In this document: piece after piece, positions 23,101 to 34,257 of the stretch
How the letters are laid out: each line of letters begins with the position of its first letter
Position numbering within the stretch: the stretch's first letter is position 1
The notes under the pieces: generated by a model
Told to the model about the DNA's origin: nothing
Seen by the model: only the letters and a program-made list of their open reading frames with translations
Databases searched by the model: none
Program-made: the position numbers and the translations under genes
From: Halichondria panicea
Taxonomy: Eukaryota; Porifera; Demospongiae; Suberitida; Halichondriidae
NCBI RefSeq assembly: GCF_963675165.1
Contig: NC_087378.1
Coordinates: forward strand, 6,381,205 to 6,445,204
Direction of reading: 5' to 3'
DNA: 64,000 nt

Positions 23101-26100
23101 CAGTACAGCAGAGGAAAAGGCTCGTCCACATCAAAGGCTCGTGGGAGGAGCCCAACAAACCACAACAACCATGAATGTCATTACGTGGGTGTACCACACG
23201 CTAGTGGTGCTATGAATATCATTAACTACTCGGGGGGGGGGGGGGGGGGGGGTTAGGGCACATAGGTACAGTACAGCAGAGGAAAAGGCTCGTGGGAGGA
23301 GCCCAACAAACCACAACAACCATGAATGTCATTACGTGGGCGTACCGCACGAGTGTGGTGCTATGAATATAATTAACTACTGGGGGGGGGGTTAGGGCAC
23401 ACAGGTACAGTACAGCAGAGGAAAAGGCTCGTGGAAAAGGCTCGTCCCCATCAAAGGCTCGTGGGAGGAGCCCAACAAACCACAACAACCATGAATGTCA
23501 TTATGTGGGCGTACCACACGCTAGTGGTGCTATGAATATCATTAACTACTGGGGGGGGGGGTTAGGGCACATAGGTACAGTACAGCAGAGGAAAAGGCTC
23601 GTCCACATCAAAGGCTCGTGGGAGGAGCCCAACAAACCACAACAACCATGAATGTCATTACGTGGGCGTACCGCACGCTAGTGGTGCTATGAATATCATT
23701 AACTACTGGGGGGGGTTAGGGCACATAGGTACAGTACAGCAGAGGAAAAGGCTCGTCCCCATCAAAGGCTCGTGGGAGGAGCCCAACAAACCACAACAAC
23801 CATGAATATCAATATGTGGGCGTAATGCACGCGTGTGGTGCTATGAATATCATTAACAACTGGGGGTTAGGGTACAGTACAGTACTGCAGTCAAGGCGAC
23901 GCCAAAAAGAGGCTCACACAATGTAGGAGGAGCCACAAAAGGCATGCACATGACGCCTCCGCCAAAAAGAGGCCACATATCGTTAGGGCATCACAATGCT
24001 GCCTCCCCAACCACTATTTAATGGTGCAATGACACAAACCTGAATCACTCTCCAGATCTGTCTCAAAATCGTCATCACTGGGCTCGTCATGGTCATAACA
24101 GACTTCCTGGTCCTCCTCAAGCTCTCTGACAGTGTGCTCAAGCTCGCTGACAGTGTCAAGGAGTCCAATCAGCTCCATTTGGATTCAAAAGTTTTGAAAA
24201 ATAAGCCCAACAATACATATTTGGTTGAAGACATCAAAATAGTGGAGAAAGTGCCTCATGAAACTTTCCGAAAACCACATTGCTTTCAGGTGATAAATGT
24301 GGGATACATGCATGCATGTATATAATTGTACATAACAGATCGGAAGTAAGGAAGAGGTCATGTACTTCTGTGCTGGGTCTGAGGAACATTGTCAACTCTG
24401 GATCAATGCATTTATTAAAGGTTGCATTTGATTTATATATACATACAGAATTAAAGATTATATATTCTAATGACTTAGCTGCTTTTGAAATGAGAGAGAA
24501 CAAACGAGAGCCATCATACCACAACGGTGCTTTTGGACACACTATGCACAACAGCTGGAGTTGTTGCAAACAGAAGGACAGAAATGCTGAAGGGTGTGAG
24601 AGCAGCACGGCTTGTTCTGCCCATGTGGAACTTCAAGATGAAGATGCCGTATCTCTAGAGAGGTGACGCAACAGCTAAGCAGTGTTGTACAAGACCACTA
24701 CACTTTTTGCATGCATTAATTTTATCTTCAACAAATGCAGCCTCGAGTTCAATAAAGGAATCAATTATAAGCCTGGTCTACTTGATGCCGCCACTGACCG
24801 ACACTATTCAATTCAGAGTGCAGGTATATATGGGAGGTGATTCCTGCCAAAATGTGATGAATATTTTTTATACTGTAATGACAACCATGCATGCATTAAC
24901 ACTGTCTTACATGCATTTACACACAATAGAAAGTGGGTATGGACAATCACCAGGTATGCTGTTGAGTTATCAATTATATATAGATACCCATGCAAAACAA
25001 GTGCACCTTTTATTGTATATATAATTATAGCTATTAGTCGCCGAGGCACTGCAGTCTCAGATAGTGGTGATCAAGTTTCTAAGAGGGTATCGACTAATCT
25101 ACAAATGGATTCCAGGGATTCTGGACTTCCAGTAAGCTGGCTGTGTACATGGACTTGCATGCAGTCATTACATCATGCACATTTGTTTTGCTCAGACTTC
25201 AGCTATAATTACTGAAGAGGACCTACCGATACGTGTGAGTTAAGCCCCAACACTCTATTGTACAGGTAGCCGATAGGGGTCACCCATGCACCTCTGCTTG
25301 CCGCCAACTAATATCGAGAGCGGTAAATCAGTTACCGCCCGCGGCAAAGGGTCACCGCTCCATTTAGCTGCGAGCGGTAAATGAGTTACCGCCCGCGGCG
25401 AGGTCCAACAAATCAGTTACTGCATAATCACTCGTGCACTCGTGCTCATGCAATAACTAATACATAGTGCACTAACATTTTTGGAGATGAGTGCTTTTCA
25501 TCAATTTTAGGCTGAATCTGATCCAATACTTATCTATACGCCAAAGAACATCTTACTGTCGGAAGGGGGTTTCTCATATGCCACCACTGTGTTGTACAGA
25601 GGAGCAGATTCTGTGATTGTAGCTACAAACACTGGCAAGGTATGATCATTGACAATCCCTATGTATACCGTATATTTGCATGCATGTTTAAATGCATTTT
25701 TCTCGCATTTTATTTGACAGGTGTTCACATCAAGTGTAAATGCAATTGACCTACCAAAGTACATCATATACGACACAGACAGACAAGAAGCAGTCTCAAT
25801 CAGTGTCTGGGGCAAGTACATTGCCATAGCTTCAACAGAAATTTACTTACACAATTTGGACGATAGCAAGGGAACACAGTGTGGACGGACTCAGGTATAA
25901 TATACCAGTATCACAAAGCACTGGTTGTTTTAAGTGCCAAATAATTATTGTTTAGGACTCTACCCAGCTAGTGGCATTTAGTCCTGATGGATCCCTCTTT
26001 TCTGCAAGTAAGGGAAGAAATGTTGTGAGAATGTGGAGCAAACCAAAAGACTGGGCACACGTGAACACCTCTACAAGACCAGTCAGCACTTTCAGTGTAG

Positions 26101-29100
26101 CTGAAGAGGGAGAGCAAATTTTCGGGTAATATAGGACAATTATGTTTTTGTGACTACAATCAGAATTATAATTTTACTCAGCATGACCGTGAGCCCTCAT
26201 CCAAAGAACCCATGGTTAGCTGTTGTGGTCACATCTCCAAGTTCATGTGATGGTGGACATGGATATTCTGTGCATATCTACAACTATAGTAACAAACACT
26301 CTTTTCAGAGGATCGGTGAGTTGTGCAGATTTTAATCCTTAATATGCATGTCATCATTGAGTCACTTTCCTTAATTTAACAGATGCAGGACTTCACACAA
26401 GTCTAGCTTTCACTCATGATGGGCGGTAAGTAAACAATACAAAATTGTTGGTTTACTAATATAACTATAGGCACCTATTTATTGGGAATAAGCTCACCAT
26501 TAAGTGCTTAGACTTGGACAATGGAAAAGAAGATGTGTACTATACCTTCAAACGAGGTAAGTACACTATAGTGGGGCCGGGGCATATGAATATGTTTTAA
26601 ATTATAGATGGTTCTATCACAAGTCTTACCTGTTCCTCTGTTCGTCACCACCTTGCTGTCGGCTTAAGCACTGGGGAGGTCAATGTCTTTACAGGACACC
26701 CATCTGAGCCAGCTGCTGTTCCACATAGTATCCCTAATATGAAGGTAATGAAACTATAAATTATAATAATTACGTGTGATTACTGTTGTGTCAATTGTGT
26801 GTAGAGCAATGGCGCTGTGACGTCGCTTTCATACAGTAGAGATGGGATAAACATAGCTGTTGCATCTAATGATGGGAATGCTACAAGTTGGAGAGGTGTG
26901 TTTCACTTTTGCATGCTACATCTGACAGGAAATTTATATAGTATACAATTTTATACTAGGATCAAAGCCGCTAAAAGAACCAGTCATGGTACGCAAACGC
27001 CCTCTACTAGTGACCAACAAGGGTCAAACGTTTCACTCAGATGAAGATGGTTACACCATAACAGTCCCAGAGGGGGCAGTGAAAGAAGGCATCGAGATTA
27101 CACTCCACCATGGTGTAGCACCCCACAGTCCGTATGGACCCTTTGAATTTGATGAAGGAGTTCAACCAGTGTCACCCATTCTCTTATTATGTCCTCAGCC
27201 AGCTAACACGGTTTTTCTCAAGCCAATAGAAGTCACTTTGCCTCACTTCATAGCGTGTGAAACTCTAGAAGATTGCAATAAAAGACTGTCGTTTTCAAAA
27301 GCAAGACATGATAATTTTCGAGTTAATAACAGCTGCAAAATTTACCAGTTCGAGACGGTAACAGATGGGAATGTTGTTCATACAGTTTCCCAGGAGGAGA
27401 CAATACGATATGATGCTGCAACATTGTACACACAACACTGTTGCTTCCTCTGTATTCAAGAAGAAGTCTCTGAAGAGGACACTAGAAACGCTTGTTTCTC
27501 ACTTCATCAAATAGTTCCTCGGTATCGAAATGGGTACAACTACGAAGTTTACTACTGCCTCTCATACCAACTGGAGACTTGTAACAAGGTATAATATACA
27601 TGATGACTGTAGATGCACAAGGATGTTCATGTAAATTATGTATATGGACATTTGAAATATGTAGCAGCTTTTTTAATGATTTATACACAGCATAATGCTT
27701 TCTTCACAGACAGTTGATGAGCAGTTTCCAAACAAGGACTACATCAAACGTAGGAAGGCTGTGCTATTCGAAGGGCATCAAAATGTGTTGAGGATACAAT
27801 TCAGCACTGCAAACTTACCTGGAAATTGGGGTCTTCAGTTAGCAAACACAAGGAACCAGGTTAGACAAATACAATTAGCCGGAAGTACACATTTTATGCC
27901 TCAAACCTAGTTATATAAGCGGAACTCAACCCTAGATGCTCACGTAGGTGAGCGTCCAAGGTTGAGCTTTGCCCATGCAACACACTATAGCCCCAAACCT
28001 TGATTTTATGGACTGGCTTTTGCTATAGCTATATACCCATCTCACTTACAGATTACAGAAGGAGAACTTTGTTTCTGGGGCGATCCTATTAAGAGAGATA
28101 TTAAAGAGCTCTGCAGAATAGGGGTTTATCCACCCAGAATTCCTGTTCGTGTTACTTGTGGGGAGTTTGTGAGAGGAGGGGTGTTTACCACAATCTCGTT
28201 CTCCGGAATCTGTGGAAGAGTAGAAAGCGTTAGCAGGGATTTCAACCTTGAATTGACCAAGCCTCAACCAGCACGTGAGCTTCCATTCAGTTTTTAATGA
28301 CCTAGTTGTATAGCATGATCATCACCATGCACCCATTGTACTGTAACCTGCAGATTGTTGCCAGGACGATTAATTCATATATACATGCCTGCATAATTAT
28401 ACACATTTTAGTTGCTTCTCTCGGACTTGATGAATATGAGATTTTAAAAGACGAGTTACAAGATAAACTTTATGAAAATGCAAATACTATCAGCTGTGAA
28501 CGACTGGCTTTAGCTTTGTATTCAGAATCGTCTATTCAAAAATGCCCATACTTGGCCCAGGACAGCACAACTAGAAAGAAAATTAAATCATTTGTTTCAA
28601 TTGCAAAACCAAATGGGTGTTGTATTTCATTGAGTGAAGATGAAAACTTTCGTGCTAACTATGCGATTCTCACAGAAGCTCTCGATATAGCAGATACTAT
28701 AGATCTTCACTACACAAAAGTGATAAAAAAAGCATTAGAACTATCAAAATCCAGAAAAGGTATGTGCCATTAGTGATTTCTGCATGACTTCTCTACTGCC
28801 TATAATTATATATATACTGCGTGTAGACAAATCTGGAACGTTGACAAGACAATCACTGTCTGTTTCAACACTATCAGGTATTAATAAGGTAATAATTTAT
28901 AGAGTTTCTTGTTAGATGTATGTGTGATTAATGCAGACCCTAATCACCAAACCAATGATGATGGATCACATACTGTGAAATTGGATAGTTATGTAAGTGT
29001 GCAATACTTTCACATAAAATTATACAGAACCCCCAAATAAAGGACAAGAAATTTCTCTATAAGTTCACACTGCATTTATACAAAAAAAATTGTTACAGGC

Positions 29101-29140
29101 TGCAAGTACTCGTTCAAGTGATTCATCTGATTCAACTTAG
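14124..29140 (+). CDS. array copy A: PH-BTK finger-WD40-ZU5-UPA-like protein
   Basis: About 23 exons and ~1,080 residues. Exon 1 is 14124-14333; exon 2 starts at 24206 beyond a 9.8-kb insertion; the last exon is 29099-29140. In order: PH domain (VIKEGRLYKRQRGT, GLKFQKRYCVL, last helix HCQLWINAFI); BTK-type zinc finger with spacing H-x13-CC-x9-C (24479-24662); Ser-rich linker; WD40-like blades (LVAFSPDGSLFSASKGR, SLTCSSVRHHLAVGLSTGEV, VTSLSYSRDGINIAVASNDG) at 25511-26895; ZU5 at 26959-27588 (DEDGYTITVPEGAVKEG); a UPA-like stretch at 27711-28273; and a helical domain at 28411-28758 with CERLALALYSES. The linker exons at 25031-25131 and 25196-25234 are fixed by phase and by match to copy D. Likely a membrane-recruited adaptor; no catalytic domain is seen. 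The insertion reaches the exon 2 acceptor, so splicing may be affected. Confidence 0.75.
14422..15353. other. non-coding left part of the piggyBac insertion
   Basis: No gene seen. It starts with the CCCTTTCC end, has two near copies of a tctagatccggct-type motif, and contains a T run at about 15147-15159. It corresponds to the 3' side of the transposon, because the transposase is encoded on the minus strand. Confidence 0.5.
15520..19753 (-). CDS. piggyBac transposase, copy 1 (2 exons)
   Basis: DDE transposase of the piggyBac family. Exon 1 (19753-19615) codes an acidic start, MELIGLLDTVSELEHTV onward; its donor is followed by a ~2.5-kb intron, and exon 2 (17087-15520) holds the rest. The join is in frame and gives 568 residues. 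Conserved blocks are ELSVDEMMIKYKGR (first Asp), YMDNFYTSGPLIEEL (second Asp) and GGVDNTGRM (third Asp). The usual GGVDxxD second acid is Gly here. The C-terminus is a Cys/His cross-brace finger (CQVC, CPHC, GHSVIGHTC). A longer exon-2-only frame also opens upstream in the minisatellite with MVRPHNDIHS but is less likely. No frame lesion is visible, but the upstream terminus is missing. Confidence 0.85.
17160..19440. repeat. ~155-bp minisatellite with G runs, array 1
   Basis: About 15 tandem units lie in the transposase intron. Each reads atgaatgtcattacgtgg, then gctagtggtgctatgaat, then a run of 7 to more than 20 G, then aggtacagtacagcagagg, then two gctcgt motifs. Units differ by a few bases, and the last one (from about 19378) is degenerate. 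Confidence 0.9.
19942..24175 (-). CDS. piggyBac transposase, copy 2 (2 exons)
   Basis: Exon 1 (24175-24037) and exon 2 (21509-19942) encode the same 568-residue protein as copy 1, including DDE blocks and C-terminal finger. Only ~25 bp separate its ATG from host sequence at 24204, so there is almost no 5' untranslated or promoter sequence of its own. Transcription is opposite to the host gene in whose intron it lies. Confidence 0.85.
21582..23862. repeat. ~155-bp minisatellite with G runs, array 2
   Basis: Same order of unit variants as array 1, including the shared agcacgctag, cgcacgagtg and acatgctagt variants. The whole array was therefore copied rather than expanded independently. G-run lengths differ between corresponding units. 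Confidence 0.9.
25259..25402. mobile_element. left fragment of GCGGTAAA-type foldback element (copy A)
   Basis: Matches the left end of the complete element in relic C (49507): gtagccgataggggtcacc, then two modules of gcggtaaatNagttaccgcc with ccgcggc. The right half is absent. It is repeated at 37366-37509. Confidence 0.6.
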
Positions 29141-31175
29141 TCAAAAGACTTCATAACTCAGCTCAATAACGTTTCAGCTACATGACTTGTAGAGCACTTA
29201 TGTATTATGCCAGTTTACGTTTCATATTTTAGCACCTTATGTAAGCACGTTTTTATACATCATAGTTGAGTCGCACTATCTGATTCATGCACACAAACGG
29301 ATTAAAAAACATAAAGACTATGTAAGATATCTTGTCCTTATAATTATCCTGCTTTTAAAGTTTTGTTCCAATCATAAATATTGTACAATGGAACCTCCCT
29401 CCAGAGAACAACCTCTCTCTATAAAATTATGTACATGTACCTATCAAAGCGGCCACCCCCCATGTATAGCCTATTTGCAGCTATGTCTAGGCGGGCTCCT
29501 TCTGTGATGTTTGCTGTGGTTCCCAGGAGGACTGCAGAATTCCAATTGGAGGTTGGCCGTTATGTCTCTGATCTCGTTGTGACGTAACGATGGGAATCAT
29601 CCCTTGGGGCATGATAATTGACATGTTCAACTGAGAAGTTGTTTCCACATTCACAACTAATGGGAGCCATTGAGTGTTGAAGGGTGTTGGGGAGTGTTGG
29701 TTTGAGGAGGCTGGCAGCACCGATTGTTGTCGCCTAAGGTGCATGCATGTGAATATACTTCTCTTATGTCATCACCCCAGAATTGGATTCGCCTTCTTAT
29801 ACAGTGCATGTATGTAACCAGGAATTAATAAAACTTGTTGCCCAGGGAATGGGCAGATCAAAGCAATCCAATTAAGGCTCTGTATAATTATTGCCACTGA
29901 TGTTGCATCACTACCATATCAACCATGTAGCTGACTGTGTAAATTCAGTGGATGAAATCTGCTTTTTGACTGATGGCCCAATCAAATGGTCTGTTTTATA
30001 GGCTCCTTAATTGCCTTTATATGTACACTATAGTGTGGAATTCAGCAAATTTACTCAAAACACATGTCTATTATTAGAAACCAGTTTGACGTCATTGTGT
30101 AACAAGCAGGCACCCTCCTGCAACATGCTATAAAATAGCACTGGATAACATAATCCCAATATTTGGCATGCATGTTGCACTTGTGCTGGGCAATATATAC
30201 AACTAATACCATGCATGCAGTGCCTTATACTGGAACCTTTTTGCAGTGCCTTAATTACTGAGAAACTTAGAACCTTTTTGCAGTGCCTTACTTGAGAACT
30301 AACTGTCTCATGCTTTAATGAACGGGAAGGCCTTGGCTACAAAGGGTTTAATATTGGTTTCAGTGAAGAAATTGTAGGGACGACCTCATGATCAGGAACT
30401 CAGACGTGCTAAGACTGCTTCACACTCTTCCAGTGCTGGAGTAGATTCACCCTTTAGTGACAATAAGTATGTTTTTGTCTTGCTTTATAACGAACAAGTT
30501 ACATGCATGAGTAACCAATCTTTCTACAGCAAACCCACCATCACCATCTGTAACAACAATTCATCAGAAGTATGAGCCACCTGGCTGTGGAATGTGCCCC
30601 TACTAATTATTCTGGACACTTTGCGTGACATTTTTTGCTGTGCAATAAATTAGAACATTTACGATAAATTATGTATCGTGTGCAATGATGGTTTGAGCAC
30701 CATTCTACAGTGACTCCTCCTATACGTCACAACAAGAAAAACGTCTCGTCCCACATGCAGCCAAGGCGATCTCCCCCTCCCCATGCAACGAGGTATTCCT
30801 AAGAGTTGTGATGTTGATGTTTAGCTTTAAATTGTACGTAGCCACTCCTCCTTCTCCCGTTGTGTACCGAGAGGCAGATCAATACATGTGAGTAAATACT
30901 ATTTGCATGTCAATGCATGGCTAACATGTTTCCATTCCATACAGTCCCTCTAGACCAGCTTCCAGAATCAGTCTACTCCTCACATGCGCCAATGCAGGTA
31001 TTTATTATTATAACTTTACAGCCTGTAATGTAATAAAACAGTTTGAAAGTAATGTTGTGACAATTTTAATGCTGGTTGACAGACTATATGCCGCATTGTG
31101 CAATACAGCATATTTATATTATGTAATACAATAATATAATTACATGTACATGTGGAGCTATTTCCAATGCAGATA
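29141..31175. other. intergenic region after copy A, with exon-like segments
   Basis: No complete gene. Acceptor/donor-flanked open segments lie at 30404-30465, 30530-30605, 30711-30792, 30842-30887 and 30945-30997. They are Pro/Ser-rich and more than one frame is open, so no product can be assigned. At about 29386 there is a pogo-like tacaatggaacctccc end. The same region recurs at 41248-43282. Confidence 0.4.
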
Positions 31176-31618
31176 TACCGTATAGCTATAATAGCTGGTA
31201 ATTTTATAGGATAAAAACTTCGTTTAAATTTAGTGATTATTTTGTTGAGTACAAATTTTGTTTGCTTTATTGCATGCACTGTATTGCACGCATTCCAGTA
31301 AACGGCACTTAGGTTTTCCTGGGGAAATTTTTCATCCAGGGATGGTTGCTCACGAAAATAGCGACTTTTTTTACCCCACGAGAATTACCTGCTATACAGT
31401 AGTAGTAATAGAGTGTGCTGTACCGTATAGTGCGAAATCCGAGGCACTTAATTTATGTGGAAGTGCCTCTAAAAACACTTCGTTGAATAATTTTTGCGCT
31501 ACATGTATTTGGTCAATGACGTACGTTGTGTCTTCCGTTAGTTAATTATTTCGAGGATTTAATTTTTGTGGAGGATTGCTAACCCTTGAAAACAGTGAAC
31601 ATTAAACGCTATACGGTA
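31176..31618. mobile_element. MITE-like element with accgtatag ends (copy A unit)
   Basis: Begins accgtatagctataatagc and ends with the opposite-strand motif gctatacggta. It contains cccacgagaattacctgc, a motif shared with related elements at 33505, 34217 and 56490. It recurs at 43283-43725. Confidence 0.45.
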
Positions 31619-31705
31619 TTCTTTTCAGATTCCTCTAAAGTTTATTTTCTTCTCCCACAAGGGAGGTAGCATGTATCCACTGATGGTTCACCACTAACAA
31701 CTCTG

Positions 31706-32446
31706 AAGTGCAAACCCTCGGCAGTTGTACGTTTCACAACCAGATTGTTGCAGTTTTGTAAAAATCAGTAGTGCATACGTACATGAACATGGAAACCTAT
31801 AGCAGCAACTGCCAATGAACGCTATGCAGTGGTGCATGGTCAGACAGTCACATGCACTATAGGACTATAGGATCACAGCAGACTCAGCTATATACAAATA
31901 AGGCACCTGCAAGAGTCCCGAACCGTTAATACGATCATGCACAACAGAGCAGGCCTGGAGTGTTAAAGTACCGGTAGGATACCAGGCAGTGGGACCAGCT
32001 AGAGTAGGCTCACAGTAACATGTATAGCCAGCAAACAAGCTAGTAGTCTCTTCCCATGAAAAAACAAATATACTAGGTAGTGAATTATGTTCGCAGGTAT
32101 CGCAGTTGACACTATAGTCACACTTTGTTCTTGTACCTTAATAACAGCAGTAGACAACAGAAACAGCATAACACTCATAACCTACATTGCACAAAACTCA
32201 AGAACTTATATACGGAAACATACTCTAGAATGTTCTACCTATAGTTCTCTAATGTCAAAGTTCAGGCAGCAGCTACAGTTAAGTTCTAGAATAATCTAGA
32301 TTATACAGTCTAAGTGAAGAGTTCACTTAATCACTACACTTGTGGTTTACCATTTGACTTCTTCTAGGAAATTATGGACATAATGGAACACTATTATTAA
32401 CCCGAGGCGCGCCGCGGCACCACGGGTTATAGTAGTCAGTCAGTCA

Positions 32447-32496
<50 letters not shown>

Positions 32497-33461
32497 GTAT
32501 TCTGAGTCTACTCACCTGGATGCGATAGCACTGTGTTTATGCCATGGATCGCCTCAACACAACAAGGTAGATCTAGTAGTTTTAAATTTGGCAGATTTTG
32601 ATGTTAAAGCTTGGTTGTCCAATAAAAGCTAGCTATACTACACACGGCCTTTATTCGAGGCACCCTACGTATTAACAGCTGAAGTGATCCCGTACCAGGA
32701 ACAATGGAAAAGGGTCGCTAAAATAGAAAGCTAGAATTGTGTCTGGCTTGCTGTCTCTGTAGCAGACTGCTAGGAGCCATATTCTCTGAGACTCCAAGCT
32801 TCTTTGCTGTGATCCACAGTGCATATAACTCAGAGCCAGAGGAAGCAAATATGAAGTGGTCAGGCCGGACTCATAAAGGGGGGTCCGGGGGTCCTCCCCC
32901 GGGAAATTTTTTTGAATGGTGCTTGCTGGTGCATTCTGGTGCATTTTGAGTAATATTTAATGAATTTTAAAATTGACATTTTAATTGAGACAATCACAAA
33001 AATTAATATTGGTACAGGTATATGAGGTTGCACCTAAAATTTCTGAGACGGTGAATGATACCGGTTTGGAGAGGCACCAATGTGAGGACACTGAAAGGAA
33101 CTCAATTACAGTTTGGTGAGAGACATTTTGTTTTGGCTAGCAGCTAGATCTGACACTAGATAGTCTGTCCTGCGGTACTACTAGTTCTATTACAGTATCT
33201 AGCTATTACCAGCACCGTTGAGTAACGATTATTAACGACCGTTACCAAATAAATAAGTGAACGCAAGAAAAGTGGTCAGGTTTTGGCCTGACCAACCTGA
33301 CCGGTTCCGCCGGCCCTGGTTTAACTATAAATTCAGCATCTGTTTTATTGCTCCTGAGTTGCTGTGCATGCTAGACAGCTCAGTCATACATCACTACATG
33401 CACTGCATTATATATATCTGGTTTCTTAATCATGTCACCAGCCCGCCGAGGGTTTGCACTT
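31706..33461. mobile_element. 1.76-kb element bounded by 17-bp perfect inverted repeats
   Basis: Left end AAGTGCAAACCCTCGGC (31706-31722) and right end GCCGAGGGTTTGCACTT (33445-33461) are perfect reverse complements. No transposase frame is seen inside, so it would be non-autonomous. It recurs at 43813-45568. No clear target-site duplication. Confidence 0.5.
32434..32496 (+). repeat. (CTGT)n microsatellite
   Basis: Three cagt units pass into about 13 ctgt units. A GC-rich block with gaggcgcgccgcggcacc lies directly before it. It recurs at 44541-44603. Confidence 0.9.
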
Positions 33462-33545
33462 TAGTGCTCTAGTTGTTGTTATGAATAATAAGATAAGAAT
33501 ATTTTGCCCCACGAAAATTACCCTCTATACGGTAAAACACAGGAC

Positions 33546-33786
33546 TGGAGTAGGGGTTAGGTTTAGGGGGTTATGTTTGGGGTTAGTGGATAGGGTTAGC
33601 TTTATAATAGTGAGGATGTTTGGGGATGGGTTACGTTTAGGGGTTAGGGATAGGGTTAGCTTTGGGGTCAGTGTTATAGGGTGGGTTATAGGTTTAGCTT
33701 TTATATAGGGCGGGTTAGGTATATGTAGGAGGGTTATAAGGGTGGAGGAGAAAGAATAGGGTTAGCTTAAGTTTAGGGGGTGAGGG
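33546..33786 (+). repeat. degenerate GGGTTAG-rich tract
   Basis: Irregular copies of ggggttagg, gatagggttagc and tttagggg over ~240 bp, on one strand only. It looks like a simple-sequence tract related to telomere-type repeats. It recurs at 45653-45893. Confidence 0.6.
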
Positions 33787-34257
33787 TGACGTTAAACACG
33801 ACTCTTTAGTAACAAAATTAATATTGCACAACATGAGACAAGAGACACTTATAATTATAGTTCTACACATACATGCAATGTATAGTATCATTATAACCAG
33901 GCTCCGGGGGAGGTTCTATCCGGTGCACTCGGATCAGTGATGCAATAATGCTCTCGGTTGAATAATATACACTCGCTATACGCTTGTACATTGGCTGCGT
34001 ACATATAACCTCTTGAGTATTATTACATTATATCCTTGTGCACACATTATAAAACACTTGCCTATAGCTACTGTATATATAGACTAAATTTTTGTGGTTG
34101 AAAATCTGACCACGAATATTTTACCCACGAATAAAGTGACCATGCCTACTTTTACCTGCAGTGCAAGCAGCAACCACGAAAATATTATCCACAAAATGAC
34201 TAAATATTGCTCAAACGAATATTTTGCCCCCCAAAAGTTACCTGCTATATTGTATTA

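Larger units (their letters stand above)
19776..24197. repeat. 4,422-bp tandem unit, second copy
   Basis: Direct repeat of 15354-19775. The junction between units reads gaaaaataattacaacag; the right end joins host sequence as gaaaaataagcccaac. Confidence 0.85.
14422..24203 (-). mobile_element. piggyBac-like insertion in intron 1 of copy A
   Basis: Copy B reads gtcTTAAgccc without interruption. In copy A the same TTAA (14418-14421) is followed by CCCTTTCCTTGCC, a piggyBac-like end at its usual target. Host sequence resumes at 24204. The right border reads gaaaaataagccc, with no complementary GGG end and no second TTAA, so the transposase-proximal terminus is missing. The insert is a unique left part plus two tandem copies of a 4,422-bp unit. 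Confidence 0.8.

Noticed and set aside
24234..24608. Minus-strand 124-codon frame, repeated at 36341
   Set aside because: Antisense of the PH and BTK-finger exons; no likeness to a known protein, and the sense exons have conserved splice sites.
29487..29744. Minus-strand 85-codon frame after copy A
   Set aside because: No domain, no splice or start context and no counterpart after copy D; it repeats only because the 12.1-kb block repeats.
33546..33786. Possible chromosome-end or interstitial telomere
   Set aside because: Repeats are irregular and flanked by normal spacer on both sides; kept only as a degenerate G-rich tract.
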